NCBI GenBank assembly: GCA_963791145.1
Contig: CAWBRT010000011.1
Coordinates: 310,001-374,000, forward strand
Reading direction: 5' to 3'
DNA length: 64,000 nt
Source of the DNA: CAWBRT01 sp963791145
Lineage (GTDB): Bacteria > Acidobacteriota > Terriglobia > Terriglobales > Acidobacteriaceae
Shown in pieces: positions 34,829 through 47,568 of this stretch. The notes beneath the pieces were generated by a model. The model ran no database searches. It had not been told where the DNA came from and was given only the letters and a program-made list of their open reading frames with translations. A program made the translations under genes and the position numbers. The number at the start of each line of letters is the position of its first letter. Within the stretch, counting starts at the first letter, position 1.

Positions 34829-36084
34829 TGGCCACCAAGTACAGCAGCCTCGACCCCCAGCAAGCCAAAACCCGGCTTGCCGGGGACCCCGGCGAGCCGG
34901 TTGTCGAGAATATCGGCGAAGACCGCACCATGGTTCTCAACATGGGCCCGCAGCACCCGTCCACCCACGGGGTGCTCCGCCTGCTGCTGGAAATCGACGG
35001 CGAAACCATCGTCCGCATAAAGCCCGACATCGGCTACCTGCACACCGGAATCGAGAAGACCTGCGAAGCCAAGTTCTACCAGCAGGTGGTGGTGCTGACC
35101 GACCGCATCGACTATCTCTGCCCGATGACCAACAACCTCGCCTACGTGCTGGCGGTGGAAAAGCTGCTCGGGCTGGAGATTCCGCCGCGCGCGCAATGGA
35201 TCCGCGTGCTGCTCAATGAACTGACTCGTCTGAATTCGCATCTCGTCTGGCTGGGAACACACGCCCTCGACATTGGCGCGATGACCGTCTTCCTGTACTG
35301 CTTCCGCGAGCGCGAAGACATCCTGCGCCTCTTCGAAATGGTGAGCGGCCAGCGCATGATGACCTCGTACTTCCGCGTGGGCGGGCTCGCGCTGGACGTG
35401 CCCCTGGGGTTCTTCGATCGGGTCAAGAGTTTCCTTGACCGCTTCCCCCGGCGGGTCGACGAATACGAATCCCTGCTGACGAAGAATCCGATCTGGGTGG
35501 AGCGAACCAAAGGCGTGGCCAAAATCAGTTACGAGGACGCCTTCGCCCTGGGCCTGACCGGTCCCACGGCGCGCGGCAGCGGAGTGGATTGGGACCTGCG
35601 GCGCGATATGCCATACTCCGGCTACGACAAGTTCGACTTCAAGGTTCCCATCTCGACCGATGGCGATGTCTACGCGCGTTACCTGCTCCGCGTGCAGGAG
35701 ATGCGGGAATCCACCAAGATCGCCCAGCAGGCGCTGGCCGGAATGCCGGAAGGCCCGATCAAAGCGGACGCGCCCAAAGTGGTGCTGCCCGACCGCGAGA
35801 AGATGAAGACCCAGATGGAGGCGCTCATCTATCACTTCAAGATCGTGACCGAAGGTTTTACGGTGCCGGCGGGCGAGGTTTACCAGGCAGTGGAGTCGCC
35901 GCGCGGCGAGATGGGCTATTACGTGGTGAGCGACGGCACGGCCAAGCCGTATCGGGTGCACATGCGCAGCCCGTCGTTCGCCAATCTGAACGCTATTCCG
36001 CCGATGTGCGAAGGCCACCTGCTCGCCGACGTGGTGGCGGCCATCGGCAGTATCGATATCGTGCTGGGAGACGTGGATCGATAA
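34828..36084 (+). CDS. nuoD: NADH-quinone oxidoreductase subunit D (cluster 1)
   Basis: 418 aa. 49-kDa type subunit forming the quinone site with NuoB. MVLNMGPQHPSTHGVLRLLLEIDGE, the DIGYLHTGIEK loop, and the C-terminal SPRGEMGYYVVSDGTAKPYR..FANLNAIP ... IVLGDVDR. Complete and in frame, unlike the cluster 2 copy. Confidence 0.95.
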   Translation: MATKYSSLDPQQAKTRLAGDPGEPVVENIGEDRTMVLNMGPQHPSTHGVLRLLLEIDGETIVRIKPDIGYLHTGIEKTCEAKFYQQVVVLTDRIDYLCPMTNNLAYVLAVEKLLGLEIPPRAQWIRVLLNELTRLNSHLVWLGTHALDIGAMTVFLYCFREREDILRLFEMVSGQRMMTSYFRVGGLALDVPLGFFDRVKSFLDRFPRRVDEYESLLTKNPIWVERTKGVAKISYEDAFALGLTGPTARGSGVDWDLRRDMPYSGYDKFDFKVPISTDGDVYARYLLRVQEMRESTKIAQQALAGMPEGPIKADAPKVVLPDREKMKTQMEALIYHFKIVTEGFTVPAGEVYQAVESPRGEMGYYVVSDGTAKPYRVHMRSPSFANLNAIPPMCEGHLLADVVAAIGSIDIVLGDVDR

Positions 36085-36086
36085 CG

Positions 36087-36150
36087 CAGTTTCAAGTTTC
36101 AAGTTTCACGCTTCAAGTCGTGAAACGGGAAACGTGCAACGTGAAACGAA
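36087..36150. repeat. Heptad array with inverted halves, nuoD-nuoE spacer
   Basis: TTTCAAG, TTTCAAG, TTTCACG, CTTCAAG followed at once by GTGAAAC, GGGAAAC, GTGCAAC, GTGAAAC. Nine units of 7 bp; the halves can pair. Confidence 0.78.
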
Positions 36151-36154
36151 ACGA

Positions 36155-36640
36155 ATGAAATTTTCTGACCAGTTCGAAGCCCGTTTCGCCGAGATGCTGA
36201 CGCACTATCCGACCAAGCGCTCGGTGCTGGTTCCCACTTTGCTCTACGCACAGGACGAGCTGGGATATCTGAGCGACGAGGCCATCACGGAGATCGCGGG
36301 GCGGCTGGAGCTGACGCCGCTGGAGGTGCGCAACGTCATCAGCTACTACTCCATGCTGCGCACCAGGCCGGCAGGAAAATTCAATGTGCAGGTTTGCACC
36401 AACATCTCCTGCCTGCTGCGCGGCGGCGAGGAGATACTGGAGCATGCCAAGAAAAAGTTAGGCGTAAAGGCGAACAAGGGCGTCACCGAGGACGGCATGT
36501 TCTCCGTCGAAGAGGTCGAGTGCATAGGGGCGTGCAGCTGGGCCCCGGCCATGCAGGTCAATTACGACTTCCACGAGAACTTGACGCCGGACAAGGTGGA
36601 CGAAATTCTGGAGTCGTACCGGGCCCGGGCGGAGAAGTAA
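36155..36640 (+). CDS. nuoE: NADH-quinone oxidoreductase subunit E (cluster 1)
   Basis: 161 aa. Carries the N1a [2Fe-2S] cluster: ligand motifs VCTNISCLL and VECIGACSWAP with CX4C spacing in each pair. N-terminal helical part includes LLYAQDELGYLSDEA. Belongs to the NADH-oxidising module with NuoF and NuoG, found only in this cluster. Confidence 0.94.
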   Translation: MKFSDQFEARFAEMLTHYPTKRSVLVPTLLYAQDELGYLSDEAITEIAGRLELTPLEVRNVISYYSMLRTRPAGKFNVQVCTNISCLLRGGEEILEHAKKKLGVKANKGVTEDGMFSVEEVECIGACSWAPAMQVNYDFHENLTPDKVDEILESYRARAEK

Positions 36641-37048
36641 AAGGGAAAGGAACAGCAGATCCTTCGGCCGCTGAAGTCGCGGCCTCAGGATGACACTTCG
36701 TTTGAGTTTTGTTTTGAAAGGGCGCGGCTTTAGCCGCGCCGCAACGAGAGCAGAGAATCCAGGGCTTTAGCCCCTGAGGGATCTAAATGAGAGTTCCCTC
36801 AGCGGCTAAAGCCGGTTTTTGGCAGGCCGGGGTGGCCCGGCTAAAGCCGGGCCCTTTCAAGGAATGTTCTGGGACGTCGGGTGGCCCACTCAAGCTTCTT
36901 TCGCTTGAGTGGGGTTGTTTGCAGTCTCAAGCGGAGGAAACTACCCCACTCAAGCCAACAAAGGGCTTGAGTGGGCCACCCGTCTGACCCTCTGTCGTGA
37001 AGGGAATTCAAGACCCGCCGCCGGGGACGGCGGCGCTACATAACAGTC
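36641..37048. repeat. REP-like palindrome cluster in the nuoE-nuoF spacer
   Basis: Gene-free 408 bp made almost wholly of palindromes: GGCGCGGCTTTAGCCGCGCC; a GGCTTTAGCC-CCTGAGGGA / TTCCCTCAG-CGGCTAAAGCC hairpin (36763-36813); GCCCGGCTAAAGCCGGGC (36838-36855); and two GGTGGCCCACTCAAG-type hairpins (about 36880-36990). The CTGAGGG hairpin recurs at 42826-42867. Confidence 0.8.
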
Positions 37049-38371
37049 ATGGCATACCTGGTATCACATCCCGATGAGGTTAAGGTCCTGTCCCGCCGCT
37101 TCGGCATGGGTGCGATCGCGATCGACCGCTATCTCGAGCTGGACGGCTACCAGGCGGTGCGCAAGGCGCTGGAGATGGGGCCGGAGGCGATCATCAGCGA
37201 GATGAAGGCCTCCAACCTGCGTGGGCGCGGCGGCGCCGGCTTCCCGACGGGAATGAAATGGTCGTTTGTTCCCAAGGAATCGGCCAGGCCCAAGTACGTG
37301 CTCTGCAACGGCGACGAAAGCGAGCCCGGCACCTGCAAGGACCGGCTGATCTTCGAGCAGGATCCACACGCGGTGATCGAAGGCGTGATGATCGCCGCCA
37401 TCGCCATCGGCTCGCATACCGGCTACATCTATATCCGCGGCGAATACCGCTATCTCTCCGTGATCATGCAGAAGGCGCTGGCGGAGGCGTACGCGAAGGG
37501 GTTCCTGGGCAAGAACATCTTCGGCAGCGGCTACGACCTGGACATCTACTGGCACGGTGGCGCGGGCGCTTACGAAGTAGGCGAGGAATCGGCGCTGATG
37601 GAATCGCTGGAGGGCAAGCGCGGCGTGCCCCGCATCAAGCCGCCATTTCCGGCGGTCGTCGGGCTTTGGGGCGGCCCTACGGTGATCAATAACGCCGAAA
37701 CGCTGGCCACGGTGCCGCACATCATCCTGATGGGCGGGCAGAAGTACGCCGGCTTAGGCACACCGAGAAACGGCGGCACGCGTCTGTTCTGCCTCAGCGG
37801 GCACATCGCTAAGCCGGGCGTCTACGAGCTGCCCATGGGCTACAACCTCAAGGAGATGATCTACGAGGTTGGCGGCGGCATCGCCAATGGCCGCAAGCTG
37901 AAGGCGGTGGTTCCGGGAGGCTCTTCGGTTCCGGTACTGAAGGCGGACGAGATCGACGTAGCCATGGACTTCGACTCGCTGATGAAGGCCGGCAGCATGC
38001 TCGGCTCCGGCGGGGTGATAATTCTCGACGACCAGACCTGCATCGTGAAGTTCGCGCTGCGGACGATGCGCTTCTACCGTCATGAAAGCTGCGGCTGGTG
38101 CATTCCCTGCCGCGAAGGCACGGACTGGCTGGAAAAGACCCTGCTGCGCTTTCACAACGGCGGCGGAGTCGCCAGGGACATCGACAACATGAAGTACCTG
38201 GCCGAGAACATGCTCGGGCGCACATTCTGCCCCTTGGGGGATGCCGCAGCCATGCCGACAATCGCTTTCGTGGAGAAGTTCCGCCGCGAATTCGAAGACC
38301 ACCTGGAGGGCCGCCCGTGTCCGTTTGAGAAATCCGGTGCGGAACGCCCGGTCATGGTGGAGGCCCATTAA
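37049..38371 (+). CDS. nuoF: NADH-quinone oxidoreductase subunit F (cluster 1)
   Basis: 440 aa. Binds FMN, NADH and the N3 [4Fe-4S] cluster. LRGRGGAGFPTGMKWSF, CNGDESEPGTCKDR, GGPTVINNAETLATVP, and the cluster ligands in ESCGWCIPCREGTDW plus the distant Cys in GRTFCPLGD. The usual 'GAGAYICGEE' reads GAGAYEVGEE here, replacing a normally conserved Ile-Cys by Glu-Val. Intact. Confidence 0.95.
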   Translation: MAYLVSHPDEVKVLSRRFGMGAIAIDRYLELDGYQAVRKALEMGPEAIISEMKASNLRGRGGAGFPTGMKWSFVPKESARPKYVLCNGDESEPGTCKDRLIFEQDPHAVIEGVMIAAIAIGSHTGYIYIRGEYRYLSVIMQKALAEAYAKGFLGKNIFGSGYDLDIYWHGGAGAYEVGEESALMESLEGKRGVPRIKPPFPAVVGLWGGPTVINNAETLATVPHIILMGGQKYAGLGTPRNGGTRLFCLSGHIAKPGVYELPMGYNLKEMIYEVGGGIANGRKLKAVVPGGSSVPVLKADEIDVAMDFDSLMKAGSMLGSGGVIILDDQTCIVKFALRTMRFYRHESCGWCIPCREGTDWLEKTLLRFHNGGGVARDIDNMKYLAENMLGRTFCPLGDAAAMPTIAFVEKFRREFEDHLEGRPCPFEKSGAERPVMVEAH

Positions 38372-38466
38372 CACAGGTGGCCCACGTTGCGCCCGGTTAC
38401 CGCGCTGACGTGGGTTAAGGCGCGGCGCGCACGCGTGCACTGCGCAGTGGGAGAGGAGAATCGGCG

Positions 38467-39030
38467 ATGACTGAGCAAAGCACAGCCCCGGCGGCGCAAG
38501 CGGACGAAAAGGAAGTCCTGCTGGAACGGCTGCGCGTAGGACGCGAGCGCTACCTGCGCTCCTTCGATATGGTCAGCGAAGGCCATGCTACATGGCGGCG
38601 GAGCGACGACAGGTGGACTATTTTGGAGTGCGCCGAACATGTCGCCGTAGCCGAGGAGCAGATGCTCCGCCTGTGGGAGAAGCTCGCTCTGCCCGGAACT
38701 ACGGATCGGGCCAAGGATGAAAAGCTGCTGGCCGCGGCGTATGACCGCACGCGCAAGAACCACGCGCCCGAGCGCGCGTTGCCCACGGGAAGATGCAGCA
38801 GCCTGGAGGAGGCCCTCAACCGCTTTAACGCCACCCGCGACCGCACCCTGGCTTTCGTCGCCGAGATTCCGGCCGAGGAGTTGCGGTCGAAAATCGTTTC
38901 TCATCCGCTGGCCGGCGATCTGGACGGTTTCCAGCTTTTCACGCTTATGGCGCTGCATCCGGAGCGGCACGGATTGCAGGTGCAAGAGGTCAGGTACCAT
39001 CCGGAGTTTCCCGGCAGCTCGCATCCGTAA
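38467..39030 (+). CDS. DinB-family protein inside the nuo operon
   Basis: 187 aa four-helix DinB/YfiT-type protein. The metal-site histidines are recognisable in WTILECAEHVAVAEEQML and MALHPERHGLQVQEV. DinB proteins are often thiol-dependent S-transferases or of unknown role. Sits between nuoF and nuoG on the same strand, an unusual guest in a nuo operon. Confidence 0.75.
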   Translation: MTEQSTAPAAQADEKEVLLERLRVGRERYLRSFDMVSEGHATWRRSDDRWTILECAEHVAVAEEQMLRLWEKLALPGTTDRAKDEKLLAAAYDRTRKNHAPERALPTGRCSSLEEALNRFNATRDRTLAFVAEIPAEELRSKIVSHPLAGDLDGFQLFTLMALHPERHGLQVQEVRYHPEFPGSSHP

Positions 39031-39076
39031 CACTTAGGGATTAGGGGCTAGGGATCAGGGATTAGGTTTCAGTTTC
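39031..39076. repeat. Heptad array upstream of nuoG
   Basis: GGGATTA, GGGGCTA, GGGATCA, GGGATTA, GGTTTCA: five 7-bp units ending at the nuoG start. Confidence 0.7.
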
Positions 39077-41452
39077 ATGGCTGATGCACCCAAACTCGTC
39101 ACGATTAACGTCAACGGCAGGGCCCTGTCCGTGAAGCCGGGTACATTGCTGATCGATGCCTGCAAGAACGCGGGCATCGAGATCCCTTCGTTCTGCTATT
39201 ACCCGGGCTTGTCGCTGCAGGGCGCCTGCCGCATGTGCCTGGTGGAGATCGAGAAGCTTCCCAAGCTGCAGACGGCATGCACCACGCTGGTCGGCGAAGG
39301 CATGGTGGTGCGCACCGAGACTGAGAAGGTGGTGCAGGCGCGCAAGAGCATGCTGGAGTTGCTGCTGGCCAATCATCCGCTGGATTGCCCGGTGTGCGAC
39401 GCCGGCGGCGAGTGCGAACTGCAGGACATGACGTTCAAGTACGGCGCCTCGGAGTCGAAGTTCATCGACATCAAGAGCCACCGCGACGAGCAGCAGTGGT
39501 CGCCGGTGGTCTTCTTCGACCGCCCGCGCTGCATCCTCTGTTACCGCTGCGTGCGCGTTTGCGGCGAAGGCATGGACGTGTGGGCGCTCGGCATCCAGAA
39601 CCGCGGCCAGGGCTCCATCATCGCGCCCAACCACGGGGACCACCTGGAGTGTGAAGAGTGCGGCATGTGCATCGACATCTGCCCGGTCGGCGCGCTCACC
39701 TCGGGGGCCTACCGCTACAAGACGCGGCCGTGGGAGATGAACCACGTGGGCACCATCTGCACCCATTGCGGCGACGGCTGCCTTACCACCCTGGGCTGCC
39801 GCCGCAGCGAAACCGGCATGGAGATCGTGCGCGGTGACAATCGCGACAAGAGCGGGATCAACGGCGACTTCCTTTGCATCAAGGGACGCTACGGCTTCGA
39901 CTTCGTCAACCATGCGGATCGCCTGAAGGAACCCATGGTGCGGCGCGACGGCCGCTTCGTTCCGGTCACCTGGCTGGAAGCCGTCGAGACCGTCGCCGCC
40001 AATTTCCGCCGGACCATCGAGCAACACGGGCCGCAAGCGGTGGGCGTGATCGGCTCCAACCGCACCACCAACGAAGAGAACTACCTGCTGCAGAAGTTCG
40101 CGCGCCTGGTACTGGGGACGAACAACATCGACCACCACCGCACAGCCGATTTCCCCGCGTTCGCTAAAGCGATTGCCGAAAACAACGCTCGGACGGCCAG
40201 CATGCGCGAGGTCGCTGATGCGCCGGCGATCCTGCTGATCGGCAACGACCCAACGAACCAGCATCCGCTGCTGGCCTGGCAGATTCGTACCAACGTGCGG
40301 CTGCATCGTGCGCGGCTGTACGTCGTCAACTCGCAAGCGATCAAGCTGCGGCGACAGGCGGCCAGCTTTACGCGCATTCCGGAAGGCACGGAGGCCGCTT
40401 TCGTGCGCTATCTGGGCGGTGATGACACGGCCGCGCAGGCAATTTCCGGAGTCGCTCCCGAGGCGCTGGCGAAGTTGCGCGAGACCCTCAAGGCTGAGCA
40501 GCGGCTGGTGATCATTTTCGGCTCCGAGCTGCGTGGCAACGACATTGCCGCCCTGGTGCGCTTCGGCGCCGCACAGGGAGCCAGCTTCATCTGTCTCGGC
40601 GATTACGCCAATTCGCGCGGCGCGGCCGACATGGGCCTCTACCCTGACCTGCTGCCGGGTTACGCCTCAGTTGCTAACGCGCAGTCGGCCTTCCACCAGG
40701 AGTGGCGCGGCATTTCGCCTCAGCCGGGCCTAAGCCTGCAGCAGATGCTGGAGGCGGCGCGCGAAGGCAAGATGCACGCGCTATACGTGGTCGGCTCCAA
40801 CCCGGTCGCCCGCTATGCCGTCGATCCGTTCATCTTGCAGGCTCCGTTCCTGGTGGTCCAGGACATGTTCATGACGGAAACCGCCTTGCTCGCCGACGTG
40901 ATCCTGCCGGCGGCGAATGCTTACGAAAAGACCGGCACCTTTACCAATACCTGCGGCGATCTGCAGTATGTGAAGAAGGCCGGCGATGTGACTTCCGTGA
41001 AGAGTGATTTTGAGATCATCGTGCGGCTGGCCGAGAAGATGGGCTATGACGTCCGCCAACTGGTGCCCTTTGGACGCCGCGGCGTTCGCGCCGACTTCGG
41101 GCAGACACGCGGGGCGCAGTCGGGCGAGGCCGATCAGCACGCCGTCTGGCTGCAGGCCCATGGGCTCGAGCCCAAGGTTTCGCCGTTCGATCCCATTGCC
41201 GTGCTCGACGAAATCCAGCGGCTGGTGCCCGGTTATGACATCTCGCGACTGGAGCTGGTGGCGGGCAATGATCAGCGGACAAAACTGGTGAACATTCAGC
41301 CGGCGGGGATCGAGAGCCATCCGGAATTGGTAGTTCCGGCCAACGACACGCTGTTCAGCTCCGGCACGCTGGGCCGCTACTCGAACACGATGAACTCGGT
41401 GATGGAGGCGCGAAGCACGCCTCCGGTCGACAGCCCGGCCGCGGCGGATTGA
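39077..41452 (+). CDS. nuoG: NADH-quinone oxidoreductase subunit G (cluster 1)
   Basis: 791 aa. N-terminal [2Fe-2S] ferredoxin domain (PSFCYYPGLSLQGACRMCLVE), HPLDCPVCDAGGECELQDM, then the [4Fe-4S] ligands RCILCYRCVRVC and CEECGMCIDICPVGAL. The molybdopterin-type domain begins with THCGDGC at about residue 230. C-terminal molybdopterin-oxidoreductase fold with VGSNPVARYAVDP and FMTETALLADVILPAANAYEKTGTFTN. Intact frame. Confidence 0.94.
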   Translation: MADAPKLVTINVNGRALSVKPGTLLIDACKNAGIEIPSFCYYPGLSLQGACRMCLVEIEKLPKLQTACTTLVGEGMVVRTETEKVVQARKSMLELLLANHPLDCPVCDAGGECELQDMTFKYGASESKFIDIKSHRDEQQWSPVVFFDRPRCILCYRCVRVCGEGMDVWALGIQNRGQGSIIAPNHGDHLECEECGMCIDICPVGALTSGAYRYKTRPWEMNHVGTICTHCGDGCLTTLGCRRSETGMEIVRGDNRDKSGINGDFLCIKGRYGFDFVNHADRLKEPMVRRDGRFVPVTWLEAVETVAANFRRTIEQHGPQAVGVIGSNRTTNEENYLLQKFARLVLGTNNIDHHRTADFPAFAKAIAENNARTASMREVADAPAILLIGNDPTNQHPLLAWQIRTNVRLHRARLYVVNSQAIKLRRQAASFTRIPEGTEAAFVRYLGGDDTAAQAISGVAPEALAKLRETLKAEQRLVIIFGSELRGNDIAALVRFGAAQGASFICLGDYANSRGAADMGLYPDLLPGYASVANAQSAFHQEWRGISPQPGLSLQQMLEAAREGKMHALYVVGSNPVARYAVDPFILQAPFLVVQDMFMTETALLADVILPAANAYEKTGTFTNTCGDLQYVKKAGDVTSVKSDFEIIVRLAEKMGYDVRQLVPFGRRGVRADFGQTRGAQSGEADQHAVWLQAHGLEPKVSPFDPIAVLDEIQRLVPGYDISRLELVAGNDQRTKLVNIQPAGIESHPELVVPANDTLFSSGTLGRYSNTMNSVMEARSTPPVDSPAAAD

Positions 41453-41457
41453 CAGAA

Positions 41458-41540
41458 AGGTTTCAAGGTTTCAAAGTTTCAAGGTTTCACAATCTCAACA
41501 CGGCTGAGACCTTGAAACTCTGAACCTTTGAACCGGTACT
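41458..41540. repeat. Octad array with inverted halves, nuoG-nuoH spacer
   Basis: GTTTCAAG-type 8-mers run directly at about 41460-41490. After about 20 bp, CCTTGAAAC/CCTTTGAAC units run inverted up to the nuoH start. Confidence 0.75.
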
Positions 41541-41541
41541 T

Positions 41542-42601
41542 ATGAACGTACTGATCTTCATCCTTGTAGCCGTTGTCAAAATCGCGATTACGCTCTGGCG
41601 TGCTGCTGACCATCGTGGCGTACTCAGTCTGGCTGGAGCGCAAGGTCGTGGGCCGCATGCAGAACCGCTGGGGGCCCTCGCGCGTGGGCCCGTTCGGCCT
41701 GCTGCAACCGCTGGCCGACGGCATCAAGTTCATTCTCAAGGAGGACCTGACTCCTCCCTACGTCCATCGGACCCTCTACATTCTGGCGCCAATGCTGGCG
41801 CTGGTGATGGCGCTGACCTCGATCGCCATGGTGCCGATCGGCCCAGCGATCACGATTCACGGCATCACAACTCCGCTGCAGATCACGGGGGTGATGGAAA
41901 ACAACCAGCCGGCGGATATAGGGATCGGGTTGCTCATCATCCTTGGCATCACGTCGTTAGGTGTGTACGGCGTTGCCCTGGCGGGCTGGTCGTCGAACAG
42001 CAAGTATTCGCTGCTGGGCTCACTGCGCGCCGGGGCGCAGATGATCAGCTACGAGGTGGCGCTGGGACTTTCGCTGGTCGGGGTGCTGATCGTCTCCGGC
42101 TCTTTCAGCCTGCGAACCATCGTCGAGCGGCAGCTTGGCAGCCCGTGGAACTGGAACATCTTCAACGGCGGCTGGCAGATCGTGGCCTTCTTCATCTACC
42201 TGATGGCCGCCTTCGCCGAGACCAACCGCATCCCGTTCGACCTGCCTGAGGCGGAGACTGAACTGGTTGCCGGCTATCACACTGAATACAGCTCGATGAA
42301 GTTCGCCATGTTCTTCATGGCCGAGTACGCCAACATGGTGACCGTCGCCTGCCTGGCGTCGGTGTTGTTTCTGGGAGGCTGGAGCGGGCCGACCTTCGGG
42401 CCGCCGCTGTTGCAGTCGCTGCTGCCGATCGTCTGGTTTATGGCGCGAATCTTTGCCTTCATTTTTCTGTACATATGGATACGCGGCACGCTGCCGCGCT
42501 TCCGCTACGACCAGCTGATGGGGTTCGGCTGGAAGTTTCTGCTGCCGCTGGCGATTGCCAACATTCTCGTCACCGGCCTGGTGGTGGCTTTGCGGTCGTG
42601 A
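41542..42601 (+). CDS. nuoH: NADH-quinone oxidoreductase subunit H (cluster 1), one frame break
   Basis: Membrane subunit at the quinone cavity. LERKVVGRMQNRWGPSRVGPFGLLQPLADGIKFILKED and AETNRIPFDLPEAETELVAGYHTEYS are diagnostic. The first 18 codons (MNVLIFILVAVVKIAITL) are in another frame; an extra T at about 41596 explains it. About 352 aa after repair, eight helices. Downstream, nuoI is missing and a repeat cluster stands in its place. Confidence 0.93.
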
Positions 42602-42675
42602 GTTGCAGTTCTAGCGCAGTAGTAGGACAGCAGGAAGGCCGCATGTCTGAATCTTTGAAAGGGCACGCCTTCAGA

Positions 42676-42790
42676 GGCTGCGGAAAAACGCGCCGAAGCA
42701 ACAAGCGAGGCGCTATGGATGTGGTTGCTATAAGATCCGCTATCAAGATCTTGTAGTGCCATCCGATCCGAAATCTGTTTTTCCGCAGCC
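42676..42790 (-). repeat. MITE-like element, copy B (115 bp)
   Basis: Same 14-bp terminal inverted repeats as copy A, opposite orientation. It lacks the 45-bp inner segment of copy A; the rest aligns end to end with scattered substitutions. Confidence 0.85.
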
Positions 42791-42825
42791 TCTTCAGGCG
42801 TGCCGTGTGGATTGGTCAGGAATCC

Positions 42826-42867
42826 GGCTTTAGCCGCTGAGGGCAGGTCCCTCAGGGCCTAAAGGCC
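42826..42867. repeat. REP-like CTGAGGG palindrome
   Basis: GGCTTTAGCCGCTGAGGG, 4-nt loop, TCCCTCAGGGCCTAAAGGCC. Same element as 36763-36813. Confidence 0.7.
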
Positions 42868-42962
42868 GTCCTACTCGGTACTGTTCGGCGCGGCTGAAGC
42901 CGCGCCCTTTCAAAGACTGAGGATACCGAGTTTGGTTTTGCGGTAGGACGAAATTTGAACCG

Positions 42963-43468
42963 ATGCTGCACCTTGTTCTATTTCTGATCTTCGCGGCGTT
43001 ATGCGTTGGCGGGGCCATCAACCTGCTGGTCCAGCGCCACCCGATCAACAGCGCGCTCTCGCTGGTGGTGGTGATGGGATCGCTGGCGCTGATCTACCTG
43101 CTGCTGGGCGCCGAGTTCGTGGCCGCCATCCAGGTGATCATCTACGCCGGCGCGGTGATGGTGTTGTTCGTCTTCGTCATCATGCTGCTCAACGCCGGAG
43201 TCGAAGAGCGCACCAAGGGCAGCCGGGTGGCTGTTCTGCTTCGGCGTGCCCGGGCTGATCTGGTCGGTGCGGGTGCGGCGGTATGGGTCCTGGTGGCGCA
43301 CAATCACCGCCTGGGCGAGGTTGGCCATAGGCCAGCTGCATGGCACGGCCGCAAGGGCTTGGGCGGCTGATCTTCAGGGAATTCCTGCTGCCGTTCGAGG
43401 TGACGTCGCTGCTGATTCTGATTGCCATCATGGGCGCCGTGGTTCTGGCGCGCAGGGGGAACGACTGA
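42963..43468 (+). CDS. nuoJ: NADH-quinone oxidoreductase subunit J (cluster 1), two frame breaks
   Basis: Five-helix membrane subunit. QRHPINSALSLVVVMGSLALIYLLLGAEFVAAIQVIIYAGAVMVLFVFVIMLLN is the family core. Breaks at about 43239 (extra C before TTCGGC) and about 43352 (extra C) restore FREFLLPFEVTSLLILIAIMGAVVLARRGND. Stop overlaps the nuoK start (TGATG). Confidence 0.9.
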
Positions 43469-43771
43469 TGGTGCCGATTTCCTATTACCTGGTGCTGGCG
43501 GCGATCCTGTTTGCCTGCGGAGTCGCCGGCTTTCTCATCAAGCGCAACATGATCACCATCTTCATGTCGATCGAGCTGATGCTGAACGCCGTGAACCTGA
43601 CTTTTGTGGCTTTCGCCGCGCCAGTGGAAGGCGCTGAGCGGGCAGGTGTTCGTGTTCTTCGTGATGGTCGTAGCCGCGGCCGAGACCGCGGTCGGACTGG
43701 CCATCATCATCGCCGTCTTTCGCACGCGCGAAACCCTGAACGTGGACCGCGTGAATCTATTGAAGCTGTAA
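43468..43771 (+). CDS. nuoK: NADH-quinone oxidoreductase subunit K (cluster 1), one frame break
   Basis: About 100 aa, three helices. SYYLVLAAILFACGVAGFLIKRNMITIFMSIELMLNAVNL carries the conserved membrane Glu of proton translocation. An extra G at about 43618 interrupts it; the repaired tail reads SGQVFVFFVMVVAAAETAVGLAIIIAVFR...NLLKL. Confidence 0.92.
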
Positions 43772-43826
43772 GCCTGTAGTTTTTCGCTGGTTTCGGGATC
43801 CGAGTTATGTCGTACCTGCTGAAGCC

Positions 43827-47564
<3,738 letters not shown>

Positions 47565-47568
<4 letters not shown>

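Larger units (their letters stand above)
42602..42962. repeat. Repeat cluster at the expected nuoI position
   Basis: Gene-free 361 bp between nuoH and nuoJ: MITE-like copy B, a CTGAGGG hairpin, and flanking inverted words (TCTTTGAAAGGGC near 42652 and GCCCTTTCAAAGA near 42905). The MITE lies nested in a longer palindrome with GCACGCCTTCAGA-type arms. Confidence 0.8.
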
